A stretch of DNA of 64,000 nt from positions 4,708,001 to 4,772,000 of the forward strand of contig NC_021184.1 in assembly GCF_000233715.2 (NCBI RefSeq), written 5' to 3'. Shown here piece after piece: positions 18,206-26,518 of this stretch (its first letter is position 1; each line of letters opens with the position of its first letter). The notes below the pieces were generated by a model. It was given only the letters and a program-made list of their open reading frames with translations, did not search any database and was not told where the DNA came from. The translations under genes were made by a program, and so were the position numbers. Source of the DNA: Desulfoscipio gibsoniae DSM 7213 (GTDB lineage: Bacteria > Bacillota > Desulfotomaculia > Desulfotomaculales > Desulfallaceae).

Positions 18206-19900
18206 TTACATCTTTTCAGGCGCCCGAACCCCCAGCAGTGTCAGTGCGTTGCGCAATACCATCCTGGTAGCCTCCATAAGCAGCAGCCGGGCGTTGGTTA
18301 ATTCCAGATCATCGGTAATGACCCGGTGCACGTTGTAAAAACTGTGCAGCAGCCCGGCCACCTCGTGCACATAGCGCGCAATACGGTGGGGTGCCAACTG
18401 GCGGGCCGCCAGGGCGACCTCTTCGGGGAAGTCCGCCAAACGCCGGGCCAAGGCCAGCTCGGCTTCCTCCCGCAGCAGTTCTATATTTACAGCATCCGCT
18501 CCGGGCACCCCCCGGCCTTGTTCAGCCAGCTGGCGGAAAATGCTGCAGATGCGGGCATGGGCGTATTGCACGTAGTAAACAGGGTTATCGTTGGACTGGG
18601 TACGGGCCAGATCCAGGTCAAAATCCAGATGGCTGTCTGCGCTGCGCATAATAAAGAAATAGCGGGCGGCGTCTAATCCCACTTCATCCACCAGTTCCTC
18701 CAGGGTAACAAACTGACCAGTGCGCTTGGACATACGCACTATTTCGCCCCCGCTAAACAGCCTGACCAGCTGCATCAGCAGCACCTGCAGTGCATCCGGG
18801 TCATAACCAAGGGCTTTTATAGCGCCCTTCATCCGGGCTACATGACCATGATGGTCGGCGCCCCAAATGTTGATCACCCGGTCAAAACCCCTGTCAAACT
18901 TGTCCATGTGATAGGCAATGTCCGCAGCATAATAAGTGGGTATGCCGTTTTTACGCACCACCACTTCGTCTTTCTCCAAACCAAAGGCGCTGGCTTTAAA
19001 CCACAGTGCGCCCTCCAGTTCATAAAGAAAGCCCCGCTCCCGCAGGCGCTGTAAGGCTCCGTCCACTTTGCCGGAATCATGCAACGACTGTTCTGAGAAC
19101 CATACATCATAGTTTACCCCGAAATCAGCCAGGGCCTTTTTAATACCTCCAATTTTTTCGTCCAGAGCATACTGCGCCAGTGTATCCAGACGGGTACGGC
19201 GGTCAACGTTAAGCAGTTTATCCCCGTGCTCTTCTATGTAACGGCGGGCTGTGTCAATGATGTCCTGCCCGTGGTAGCCGCCTTCGGGGACCTCTCCTTC
19301 CCGGCCAAGCAGCTCAAAATAGCGAGCCTCCACGGAAAGGGCAAAGTTTTCCACCTGGTTGCCGGCGTCATTGATATAATACTCCCTGGTAACCTGCCAG
19401 CCCGCAAATTCCAGTATGGCCGCAATACTGTCGCCCAGCGCGGCACCACGGGCGTTGCCCATGTGCAGCAACCCCGTAGGGTTGGCACTGACAAATTCCA
19501 CCTGCACCTCTTTGTTCTTCCCCAGCTGCACCCGCCCGTAGTCAGATTGCCTGTTTACCGCCAGCGGCACAGACTCCAGCACCCACCGGGGATCCAAAAT
19601 AAAGTTGATAAAGCCGGGACCGGCCACTTCAACCCGTTCCAGCCACCGGGTGGAACGAGGCAAGTTTTGGGTCAACGCCTCGGCAATCTTACGCGGGGCC
19701 ATGCGGGCCTGTTTGGGCAACAGCATGGCCAGGTTGGTGGCAAAATCACCGTGCTCCCGCTCCCGTGGAACCTCCACAACAAAGTCAGGCAATTCCACCG
19801 GCGGTATCTCCCCCGCCTCAACCGCCTTGCCCAGCGCCTCCACCAAGGCCTTCTCAAGGGCCACGCGCATCTCTTCCACTACACTGATTACTCCACTCAC
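18206..19900 (-). CDS. argS: Arginyl-tRNA synthetase
   Basis: About 564 aa. Class I synthetase with HIGH-like HMGNARG, KMSKS-like MSKRTG, and the C-terminal DALR anticodon-binding domain. The start is unclear: AAAGGAGG at 19909-19916 lies 12 bases before GTG 19900 and 9 before an ATA; a later GTG and ATG (MRVALEKALVEAL) lack good sites. The longest open frame (GTG 19942) begins inside a repeat and should not be used. Confidence 0.92.
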   Translation of the reverse strand: MSGVISVVEEMRVALEKALVEALGKAVEAGEIPPVELPDFVVEVPREREHGDFATNLAMLLPKQARMAPRKIAEALTQNLPRSTRWLERVEVAGPGFINFILDPRWVLESVPLAVNRQSDYGRVQLGKNKEVQVEFVSANPTGLLHMGNARGAALGDSIAAILEFAGWQVTREYYINDAGNQVENFALSVEARYFELLGREGEVPEGGYHGQDIIDTARRYIEEHGDKLLNVDRRTRLDTLAQYALDEKIGGIKKALADFGVNYDVWFSEQSLHDSGKVDGALQRLRERGFLYELEGALWFKASAFGLEKDEVVVRKNGIPTYYAADIAYHMDKFDRGFDRVINIWGADHHGHVARMKGAIKALGYDPDALQVLLMQLVRLFSGGEIVRMSKRTGQFVTLEELVDEVGLDAARYFFIMRSADSHLDFDLDLARTQSNDNPVYYVQYAHARICSIFRQLAEQGRGVPGADAVNIELLREEAELALARRLADFPEEVALAARQLAPHRIARYVHEVAGLLHSFYNVHRVITDDLELTNARLLLMEATRMVLRNALTLLGVRAPEKM

Positions 19901-19920
19901 TATGTTAAATAGCCTCCTTT

Positions 19921-19992
19921 GGTACCAGGTGTTGACTACCACCCACCGGTGCCGCCACCCACTCTGGTGCCGGGTGTTGAATGGTTGAAAGA
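19921..19992. repeat. Two half-copies of the GGTGCC palindrome upstream of argS
   Basis: GGTACCAGGTGTTGA (19921-19935) and GGTGCCGGGTGTTGAATGGTTGAAAG (19966-19991, read in two parts) are left arms without right arms, separated by a C-rich spacer. They sit in the 5' leader of argS. The remaining interval to 20200 is AT-rich with nothing recognised. Confidence 0.75.
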
Positions 19993-20200
19993 GGGTGTCC
20001 TCCTCGTATTTCTACACCAGATACAGTATATCATGTTATTTACCGGGGGGATAACCGACAACCCATTATTTTCTTTACCTAAATTTATGGTGTCAAAACA
20101 AACTTAAATGATACACCGCTGGCATAACGCCTTTGTCCGAAATTATACACCACATATATAGTACCTATACACGGTGGTTTAAGTATGGGCAAACCAACAA

Positions 20201-20228
20201 AAGAAAAGACGGCACGTAATGCCATCTT
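20201..20228 (-). terminator. Terminator of the T-box/ior operon
   Basis: On the minus strand AGATGGCA-TTACG-TGCCGTCT followed by TTTCTTTTG, about 64 bases beyond the iorB stop. One mismatch-like wobble pair in an 8-bp stem. Confidence 0.75.
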
Positions 20229-20271
20229 TAGGAATAAAACCCTATGTTAAACTATCCATCATTTAACCTTA

Positions 20272-20305
20272 CAACACCCGGCACCAGGTTTTAACACCCG
20301 GTACC
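20272..20305. repeat. Two right-arm half-copies at the 3' end of iorB
   Basis: CAACACCCGGCACC (20272-20285) and TTAACACCCGGTACC (20291-20305) stand in tandem. The second one encodes the last codons of iorB (GTGC) and its TAA stop. Confidence 0.8.
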
Positions 20306-20887
20306 AGAGGTAGCGGCGGTGAAGCCGGCGGTGAAAGCGGCGTTGTTTACTTCCAGGAGGCGCGGGGGTATTGTAGCTGCCAGGGCATCCCGCCAGATTT
20401 TTTCTTCAATGGGCAGTTTTTGGGCCAGGGCTCCCAGCAGCACTACATTGGCTGCTTTGGCGTTGCCACAAGCGATGGCGTGTTCCAGAGCTTGCAATAC
20501 CTGGACATTTACTCCCCGTGATTGTACTTGGGGGATAATATTTTGCGGATACTCGGCCGCCCCGGCCAGCACGGAAACCGGGTAGATCTGCTGGTTGTTG
20601 ATAATTATTATGCCGCCCGGCTTGAGATAGGAAAGCCAGCGCAGCGCTTCCAGCTCTTCGAAGGCCAGAATAACATCGGCTTCCCCCTCGGAAATGAGGG
20701 GTGAATATACCTTTTCGCCCAAGCGCACCTGGGTGACTACACTGCCTCCCCGCTGGGCCATGCCGTGAATCTCCGAAACTTTGATATCGTAACCGACGGC
20801 CTGAGCCACAGCAGCCAACACTTTACTGGCCAGTATGGTACCCTGACCACCCACACCCACCATAAGAACATCTATCGGTTTAAGCAT
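20291..20887 (-). CDS. iorB: Indolepyruvate:ferredoxin oxidoreductase, beta subunit
   Basis: 198 aa. Pyruvate-oxidoreductase gamma-type domain beginning PIDVLMVGVGGQGTILASKV. Together with IorA it oxidatively decarboxylates aryl-pyruvates (indolepyruvate, phenylpyruvate) to aryl-acetyl-CoA with reduction of ferredoxin. ATG 20887 overlaps the iorA stop by 8 bases (ATGCTTAA), so the pair is translationally coupled. The last residues SGTGC and the stop come from a palindrome half-copy. Confidence 0.92.
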   Translation of the reverse strand: MLKPIDVLMVGVGGQGTILASKVLAAVAQAVGYDIKVSEIHGMAQRGGSVVTQVRLGEKVYSPLISEGEADVILAFEELEALRWLSYLKPGGIIIINNQQIYPVSVLAGAAEYPQNIIPQVQSRGVNVQVLQALEHAIACGNAKAANVVLLGALAQKLPIEEKIWRDALAATIPPRLLEVNNAAFTAGFTAATSGTGC

Positions 20888-22637
20888 CGGCCTGCCCCCT
20901 TTGCATAGCTCCGGTTTTACATACTTGTACACACAAATTACAGCCCACACAGGCGTCTGCACTCACCAAAGCCTTATTTTCAATTACCGAAATAGCCGGG
21001 CAGCTCAGTTTCAAGCAGGTTTTACAACCGGTGCACTTTTCCTGATCCACCGTAACGGCCGGTTTTACCTCCCGCTTGAGGAGGGCACAAGGACGCCGGG
21101 CAATAATTACCGACGGGCCGGGTGCAGCCGTTTCAGCCTTAATTACTTCCTGCAGCCGGGATATATCCAAGGGATCAACCACTTCCACCCTTTTTACCCC
21201 CAGTGACCGGCATAGCATAGTTATATCCACCTCGGGTGCTTCCTGGCCCATGAGGTTGCGGCCTGTGGCCGGGTGGTCCTGGTGCCCCGTCATGGCGGTG
21301 GTGCGATTGTCCAGAATAATTACGGTACTGTCGCTGTTGTTATAAACTGCATTGAGCAGTCCGGTAATACCTGAATGCAAAAAAGTTGAGTCGCCAATTA
21401 CAGCAACGGTGCGCCCCTTTAGCTCCGGCACTGCTTTGTCAATGCCGTGGGCCATACCTATGCTGGCACCCATGCATACACAGGCATCAATCCCTTCCAG
21501 GGGTGGCAGCCCGCCCAGTGTATAACAGCCTATGTCACCTGTTACGGTTAGTTTAAGCCGGCGCAGGGTATAAAAGACACCGCGGTGCGGGCAGCCCGCG
21601 CACAGCACCGGCGGACGGGGCGGCGCCTGGGGCAAACCCTTGGCCGGATCTTCAAACTTGGGTTGTGCCGGCAGCACCCCTGCTGACGCAAAACAGGTAC
21701 GCAACAGACCCTGGCTGAATTCGCCACTGTACGGGAATATCTCTTTACCGGTCACTTTGATACCCAGCATACGGATTTGCTCTTCCAGGTAGGGTTCCAA
21801 TTCTTCAACCACGAAAAGCTTTTCCACCTGGGCGGCAAACTTTTTAATAAGCCCAACAGGCAGGGGATTAGTCATACCCAGTTTAAGCACTGATGCATCG
21901 GGCAGTACTTCCTTAACCAGTTGACAGCTGATGCCGCTGGTGATTACACCAACCTTATCATTGCCCGGGACAATAAAGTTCACCGGCGTGCTTTCGCTAT
22001 ATTCCGCCAGCCTGGCCATTCTGTCCGCCAAGCTGACCCGGCGCAGGCGACCGAAGGCGGGTACCATAAGGTTTTTCTTGACATCTTTGCTGTATGGCTT
22101 AATTTCTCGAGCCACCGGCTCACCCATTTCCACCATACTCTGCGAATGTGATACCCGGGTAGTGGTGCGCAGCATCACGGGAATATCATACTGTTCGCTA
22201 ATAGCCAGGCCAAGACACACCATGTCCTTGGCCTCCTGGCTGTCTGAAGGTTCCAGCATGGCCACTTTGGCAGATTTGGCGTAATAACGGTTGTCCTGTT
22301 CGTTTTGGGAACTGTGCATACCTGGATCATCGGCCGAAACCAACACCAATCCCCCGTTGACGCCGGTATAAGCCACGGTGAACAGCGGGTCGGCAGCCAC
22401 GTTAACGCCCACGTGCTTCATAGTCACCAGCGTTCGGGCACCTGCCATTGCGGCGCCGATAGCTACTTCCAGGGCGACCTTTTCATTGGGTGCCCATTCG
22501 CTATAGATCCCTTCATAACGGGAAAGGTTCTCCAAAATTTCGGTACTGGGTGTACCTGGATAACCCGCAGCCAGGGTAACACCAAATTCATAAGCGCCTC
22601 TGGCTATGGCGGCGTTGCCTGAAAGCAATTCTTTCAA
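20880..22637 (-). CDS. iorA: Indolepyruvate:ferredoxin oxidoreductase, alpha subunit
   Basis: 585 aa. N-terminal pyrimidine-binding domain (AAGYPGTPSTEIL), central TPP-binding domain (GDIGCYTLGGLPPL, then GDSTFLHSGITG), and a C-terminal 2[4Fe-4S] ferredoxin domain (CTGCKTCLKLSCP, CVGCNLCVQVC). The frame is open to 22712; TTG 22637 has AGGAGG 8 bases upstream and gives the family's KELLSGNAAIARGAYEFG start. It is fourth in the T-box-led operon, so an amino-acid catabolic or reversible aryl-acid assimilation role is likely. Confidence 0.94.
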   Translation of the reverse strand: MKELLSGNAAIARGAYEFGVTLAAGYPGTPSTEILENLSRYEGIYSEWAPNEKVALEVAIGAAMAGARTLVTMKHVGVNVAADPLFTVAYTGVNGGLVLVSADDPGMHSSQNEQDNRYYAKSAKVAMLEPSDSQEAKDMVCLGLAISEQYDIPVMLRTTTRVSHSQSMVEMGEPVAREIKPYSKDVKKNLMVPAFGRLRRVSLADRMARLAEYSESTPVNFIVPGNDKVGVITSGISCQLVKEVLPDASVLKLGMTNPLPVGLIKKFAAQVEKLFVVEELEPYLEEQIRMLGIKVTGKEIFPYSGEFSQGLLRTCFASAGVLPAQPKFEDPAKGLPQAPPRPPVLCAGCPHRGVFYTLRRLKLTVTGDIGCYTLGGLPPLEGIDACVCMGASIGMAHGIDKAVPELKGRTVAVIGDSTFLHSGITGLLNAVYNNSDSTVIILDNRTTAMTGHQDHPATGRNLMGQEAPEVDITMLCRSLGVKRVEVVDPLDISRLQEVIKAETAAPGPSVIIARRPCALLKREVKPAVTVDQEKCTGCKTCLKLSCPAISVIENKALVSADACVGCNLCVQVCKTGAMQRGQADA

Positions 22638-22703
22638 AATTTTAAACCTCCTATCGGGGTCAAACTTAAACTTGCCTAAACTTTCGCAAATTAACATGCC
22701 TTT

Positions 22704-22737
22704 CCCTCTCACTTTGCGAGTCGCGAAGTGAGAGGGG
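22704..22737. repeat. 16-bp-stem hairpin between the symporter gene and iorA
   Basis: CCCTCTCACTTTGCGA (22704-22719) pairs with TCGCGAAGTGAGAGGG around a single-base centre, with one U-G wobble. There is no T-run on either strand. It may be an mRNA-processing or stabilising hairpin within the operon, or another dispersed repeat. Confidence 0.8.
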
Positions 22738-22763
22738 TGGGACCAGTAAATTAGTTAAACCAG

Positions 22764-24290
22764 CTACGATTTTGGCGTCAGTGTTCCGGGTGTCCGGGAC
22801 ACTCGGTCCGGTGCGGTCCTGGAAGAAGGACCAAATATATAATTTATATGCCCTGCAGGCAACGGCTGCGTAAACACACTCACCATAGGTACCACCAGCA
22901 GGGGGATAAGCATGGCTATGGATCCAATCAGCGGTATAATACCCGCGTCCAGCTTGTAATAGAATGAGCATCCCACCGATATTAAAAGTCCGGTGACTAT
23001 CCCCGCCCAGGCCCCGCTGCAGGTAACCCGACGCCAAAACAGCCCATACAGGTACGGGGCCAAAAACACACCGGCCACGGTACCCCAGGATATGGCCATC
23101 AAACTTAATATTATGGCTGGTTTAGCCAGGGCCAGCAGCAGCGACAACGCGATAAACAAAAGACACATTAACCGCATCACCGCTACTCCATTGCGCTCGG
23201 CTTTATCCGGAGCTACGGTTTTATATAAATCTATGGCTATTGACGAACTGGATACCAGCACCAGTGAGGCCAGCGTGCTCATGGAGGCGCTCAACACCAT
23301 CAGCAATATCAGCGCTGCAACCACCTCGGGCAAAACAGTATCTATTAATATAGGCATCAACATATCCGGGGTCGCCTTACCGGTGGATGGGTCCAGCGGC
23401 AATTCATTGAAAAACAGTCGTGTCAAGGAGCCGGTAAAATAGGCCCCAAAGGTGATAATCAGCGCAAATACTGTGGCCACTACAGTGGCGGGCCGGATAG
23501 CCTCAGCGCTTTTAATAGCGTAAAATTTCTGCACCATCTGGGGCAATCCCCATGTTCCCAGGCTGGTAAGCACCACCAGTGAGGCCAGGGGCAGCCAACC
23601 GGAGGGACCAACCGGGGCAACAAGACCCGGTTCTATTTGAGCCAGCCTGTGCACACCTTCAAAAATACCGTTTACCTGGGGTGCAGATAAAACAAAATAC
23701 ACCAGCATACCTACGCCCAGGATCATAATAATACCCTGCACAAAGTCCGTCATAGCCATTGCACGGTAGCCGCCCATCACCAGGTACAGGGCAGTAAGCA
23801 GGCACATAAACACGGCGGCATACAGGTAGGGTATACCAAATATTTGGTTAAACAGGTAACTCAGCCCCATGTAGACCGATGCCGAATAAGGGACCAAAAA
23901 AATAAAAATAACCAGGGCGGAAAAAATTTTCATACCCCGGCTCTGATACCGGGCTTCCAGAAACTCGGGCATGGTCATGGTGTTGAGCTTGATGGTCATT
24001 GCTCTCGTTCGCCGGGCCAAGATGATCCAGGCCAGCAAACTGCCCACCAGAGTATTGCCGAGCACTATCCAAAGCCCGGATATCCCAAAACCCCATCCTA
24101 CCTTACCCGCATAACCAATTATAATAACGGCCGAAAAATACGCGGTGCCAAAACTAAACGCGGAAAGCCACGGGCCCACTGAACGACCGCCCAGGAAAAA
24201 GTCGTTTACAGTACGGGTCCTGCGCATGGCCACTAAGCCGTTAAACAGCAAAACTGCCACAAAAAAGCCCACCAGGGCATACTTAAACAT
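22764..24290 (-). CDS. Sodium:solute symporter family transporter
   Basis: 508 aa with about 13 membrane segments. SSF features: an N-terminal VNDFFLGGRSVGPWLSAFS loop, GYRAMAMTDFVQG, and a sodium-site helix VLSASMSTLASLVLVSSS. Members carry proline, pantothenate, acetate or aryl acids; the substrate cannot be told by sequence, but its place between an aminotransferase and ior under a T-box points to an amino acid or its aryl-acid product. Confidence 0.88.
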   Translation of the reverse strand: MFKYALVGFFVAVLLFNGLVAMRRTRTVNDFFLGGRSVGPWLSAFSFGTAYFSAVIIIGYAGKVGWGFGISGLWIVLGNTLVGSLLAWIILARRTRAMTIKLNTMTMPEFLEARYQSRGMKIFSALVIFIFLVPYSASVYMGLSYLFNQIFGIPYLYAAVFMCLLTALYLVMGGYRAMAMTDFVQGIIMILGVGMLVYFVLSAPQVNGIFEGVHRLAQIEPGLVAPVGPSGWLPLASLVVLTSLGTWGLPQMVQKFYAIKSAEAIRPATVVATVFALIITFGAYFTGSLTRLFFNELPLDPSTGKATPDMLMPILIDTVLPEVVAALILLMVLSASMSTLASLVLVSSSSIAIDLYKTVAPDKAERNGVAVMRLMCLLFIALSLLLALAKPAIILSLMAISWGTVAGVFLAPYLYGLFWRRVTCSGAWAGIVTGLLISVGCSFYYKLDAGIIPLIGSIAMLIPLLVVPMVSVFTQPLPAGHINYIFGPSSRTAPDRVSRTPGTLTPKS

Positions 24291-24381
24291 GCTGCCATCC
24301 TCCCATGCTGCTCAGTTTAATAATTATATTTTTAGTTATGGACATAATTAAATTCTATATACTTTGACAAATTCCTTCTTT

Positions 24382-25611
24382 CTAAGCGCTTTGACCGCCT
24401 GAAATTCTTACCGGTGCGGAAATTACTTTTGGCTGCACACCGTGGCGACGCACAAAACGAGCCATGCGCCGGAAAGCTTCGCTAAGATCATCAAGGGATG
24501 CAGCGTAGGAAACCCTTACAAAACCCTCCCCTGATTGACCAAAAGCATTGCCGGGCACCAAAGCGACCTGCTCCTGCTTGAGCAATTCCTCAGCAAATTC
24601 CTCACAATTCAGCCCGGTACCAGTCACCTGGGGAAATGCGTAAAAAGCTCCGCCCGGTTCAAAGCAGGGCAACCCCATATCCCGGAAGGATTGCACCACC
24701 AGGTGGCGGCGGCGGTTATATTGTTCCACCATGCGGCGCATACCGGGCCGGCCGTTTTTAAGTGCCTCCAGTGCGGCCATCTGTGCGGTAATGGGCGTGC
24801 ATAGCATGGAATACTGGTGTATTTTAGTCATAGCACCAATAACATCGGGGTGACCGGCAGCATATCCCACCCGCCAGCCAGTCATGGCATAAGCTTTGCT
24901 AAAACCGTTTAAAAGCACGGTTCGTTCGCGCATACCGGGCAGTGATGATATACAGGTGTGCTGGCCTATATAGGTTAGCCGGTCATATATTTCATCAGAA
25001 ATAATCATCAGGTCATTGTGCACCGCCACTTCAGCAATTTTTAACAGTTCTTCCCGGTCCATTACAGCGCCGGTGGGGTTATTGGGGTAACATAAAAGCA
25101 AAACTTTGGTCCGGGGCGTTATGGAAGCCTGCACCTGATCTGCCGAAATGCGAAACCCATTTTCCAGACCGGTGGGCATGAACACGGGCACCCCACCGGC
25201 CAGGGTAGTGCAGGGAGCATAGGAAACATAGGATGGCTCGGGAATCAACACCTCATCCCCGGGCTCCAGCAGCACACGCATGGCCAGATCCAATGCTTCG
25301 CTAACCCCCACGGTAATAAGAATCTCGTCGCGGGGGTTATATTTAACATTATAGGTGCGCTCCAAATCAGCAGCCACGGCCTCCCGTAACTCCAAAAGGC
25401 CCCAGTTGGAAGTATACATGGTATAACCTTTTTCCAAGGAGTAAATACAAGCCTCCCGGATATGCCAGGGTGTTACAAAATCGGGCTCGCCCACCCCTAG
25501 AGAAATTACACCCTTGGTCTCAGCTACCAAATCAAAAAATTTTCTAATACCCGAGGGTGGCAGATTACGTACCACCGGATTAATTTTTTCCGACCAGTTT
25601 TTTTGTATCAT
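24382..25611 (-). CDS. PLP-dependent aminotransferase, class I/II
   Basis: 409 aa. Fold-type I aminotransferase with the PLP-binding Lys239 (NGFSKAYAMTGWR), substrate-binding CYPNNPTG and ISDEIYD motifs, and C-terminal Arg in FVRVSYA. Close in pattern to aspartate/aromatic aminotransferases. It overlaps the Lrp gene by 4 bases (ATGA). Followed by the symporter and ior genes, it would supply the aryl-pyruvate substrate of IorAB. Confidence 0.92.
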   Translation of the reverse strand: MIQKNWSEKINPVVRNLPPSGIRKFFDLVAETKGVISLGVGEPDFVTPWHIREACIYSLEKGYTMYTSNWGLLELREAVAADLERTYNVKYNPRDEILITVGVSEALDLAMRVLLEPGDEVLIPEPSYVSYAPCTTLAGGVPVFMPTGLENGFRISADQVQASITPRTKVLLLCYPNNPTGAVMDREELLKIAEVAVHNDLMIISDEIYDRLTYIGQHTCISSLPGMRERTVLLNGFSKAYAMTGWRVGYAAGHPDVIGAMTKIHQYSMLCTPITAQMAALEALKNGRPGMRRMVEQYNRRRHLVVQSFRDMGLPCFEPGGAFYAFPQVTGTGLNCEEFAEELLKQEQVALVPGNAFGQSGEGFVRVSYAASLDDLSEAFRRMARFVRRHGVQPKVISAPVRISGGQSA

Positions 25612-26099
25612 GGTGAAATCATCAACCTCCTGTCTTCCTCACCGTCTTCCCATATAACCCCATCCTGCTTATAGGTTTTTAGGACAAAATGCGTGGTGGT
25701 GCTGACCACCCCTTCAATGGTGGCCAGTTTGGTGGATACAAAATGTGATACTTCCTTCATACTGCGGCCTTCCAGAAAAACTGCCAAATCATATGTACCA
25801 CTCATCAAGCGCATACTGCGCACTTCGGGAAAGCGGTAGATACGTTCGGCAACAGCATCGAAGCCAACATCCCGTTGAGGGGTGATACGCACCTCAATAA
25901 GTGCATTGACCTTTTCCTCACCCACTTTTTCCCAGTTAATCAGTGTCATATAACAAAGGATAGCCTTTTTGTCCTCCAGTTCCTTGATAATGCTCTGCAC
26001 CTCAGCCACGTCAATATCAAGCATGACAGCAATTTCTTCCGGCGTTAATTTAGCATTATCCTCAAGCAACTCTAAGATTTCCCTAGTAACATCATCCAT
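25608..26099 (-). CDS. Lrp/AsnC-family transcriptional regulator
   Basis: 163 aa. N-terminal winged HTH (ILELLEDNAKLTPEEIAVMLDI) and C-terminal RAM/AsnC ligand domain (RVSGTYDLAVFLEG-type MSGTYDLAVFLEGRSM). ATG 26099 follows GAGGTGACAAT; an upstream ATG at 26120 lacks a site. As first gene behind a T-box and coupled to the aminotransferase, it probably senses an amino acid and tunes this operon. Confidence 0.9.
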   Translation of the reverse strand: MDDVTREILELLEDNAKLTPEEIAVMLDIDVAEVQSIIKELEDKKAILCYMTLINWEKVGEEKVNALIEVRITPQRDVGFDAVAERIYRFPEVRSMRLMSGTYDLAVFLEGRSMKEVSHFVSTKLATIEGVVSTTTHFVLKTYKQDGVIWEDGEEDRRLMISP

Positions 26100-26158
26100 A
26101 TTGTCACCTCTTTCCAGCAAAAATTATATTCATTATGTATTATCTCTAGTAAAGCACT

Positions 26159-26412
26159 AAAAAACCCCGCCCCTTAATAAGGGACGAGGTATTTTACTCG
26201 CGGTACCACCCTGATTGATCGCATTGGACAATACAATCCTCTCGGGGCCCTGTAACGGGGGCAAATCGGCTCAGCCTACTATCCGTTGGAATTCAGCCTG
26301 CGGCTCCAGGGCGGCACGGGCACACACACCCGCCGGGCTCACACCATTCCCGGCTCGCTGCGCGATGTACGATTGCCCTTATTCCCCTTCCAAGCGTTGC
26401 TCATAATGAATT
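26159..26412 (-). promoter_or_regulatory. T-box riboswitch leader of the lrp-aat-ssf-ior operon
   Basis: The minus strand at 26197-26212 reads AGGGTGGTACCGCGAG, the canonical T-box antiterminator sequence. It is followed by a 12-bp terminator stem (CCTCGTCCCTT ... AAGGGGCGGGG) and TTTTTT at 26159-26164. Upstream, a long structured region fits Stem I and Stems II/III (GCCGGGAATGGTGTGAGCCCGG). Uncharged tRNA binding should favour antitermination. I could not fix the specifier codon; a UUC (Phe) in GAATTCC at 26289-26291 is only a candidate. Confidence 0.95.
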
Positions 26413-26418
26413 AAAGAT

Positions 26419-26447
26419 ATTCTAGCACGCACCAATATAGGTGTCAA
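26419..26447 (-). promoter_or_regulatory. Sigma-A promoter of the T-box operon
   Basis: TTGACA (26447-26442), a 17-base spacer, and TAGAAT (26424-26419) on the minus strand, with predicted transcription start near 26412 at the beginning of the T-box leader. Very close to consensus. Confidence 0.85.
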
Positions 26448-26518
26448 CAATTCCGAACCTTAAAACTTAAGGAAAACTGTTGTCGCATATGGTTTGGTTT
26501 CCCGGCTGTTCAAGTGCA

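Noticed and set aside
19226-19912. 228-codon plus-strand frame over argS
   Set aside because: Antisense shadow; His/Gln/Arg-rich with no recognisable domain.
19901-19942. Longer argS start at GTG 19942
   Set aside because: It begins in a repeat half-copy upstream of the AAAGGAGG ribosome-binding site.
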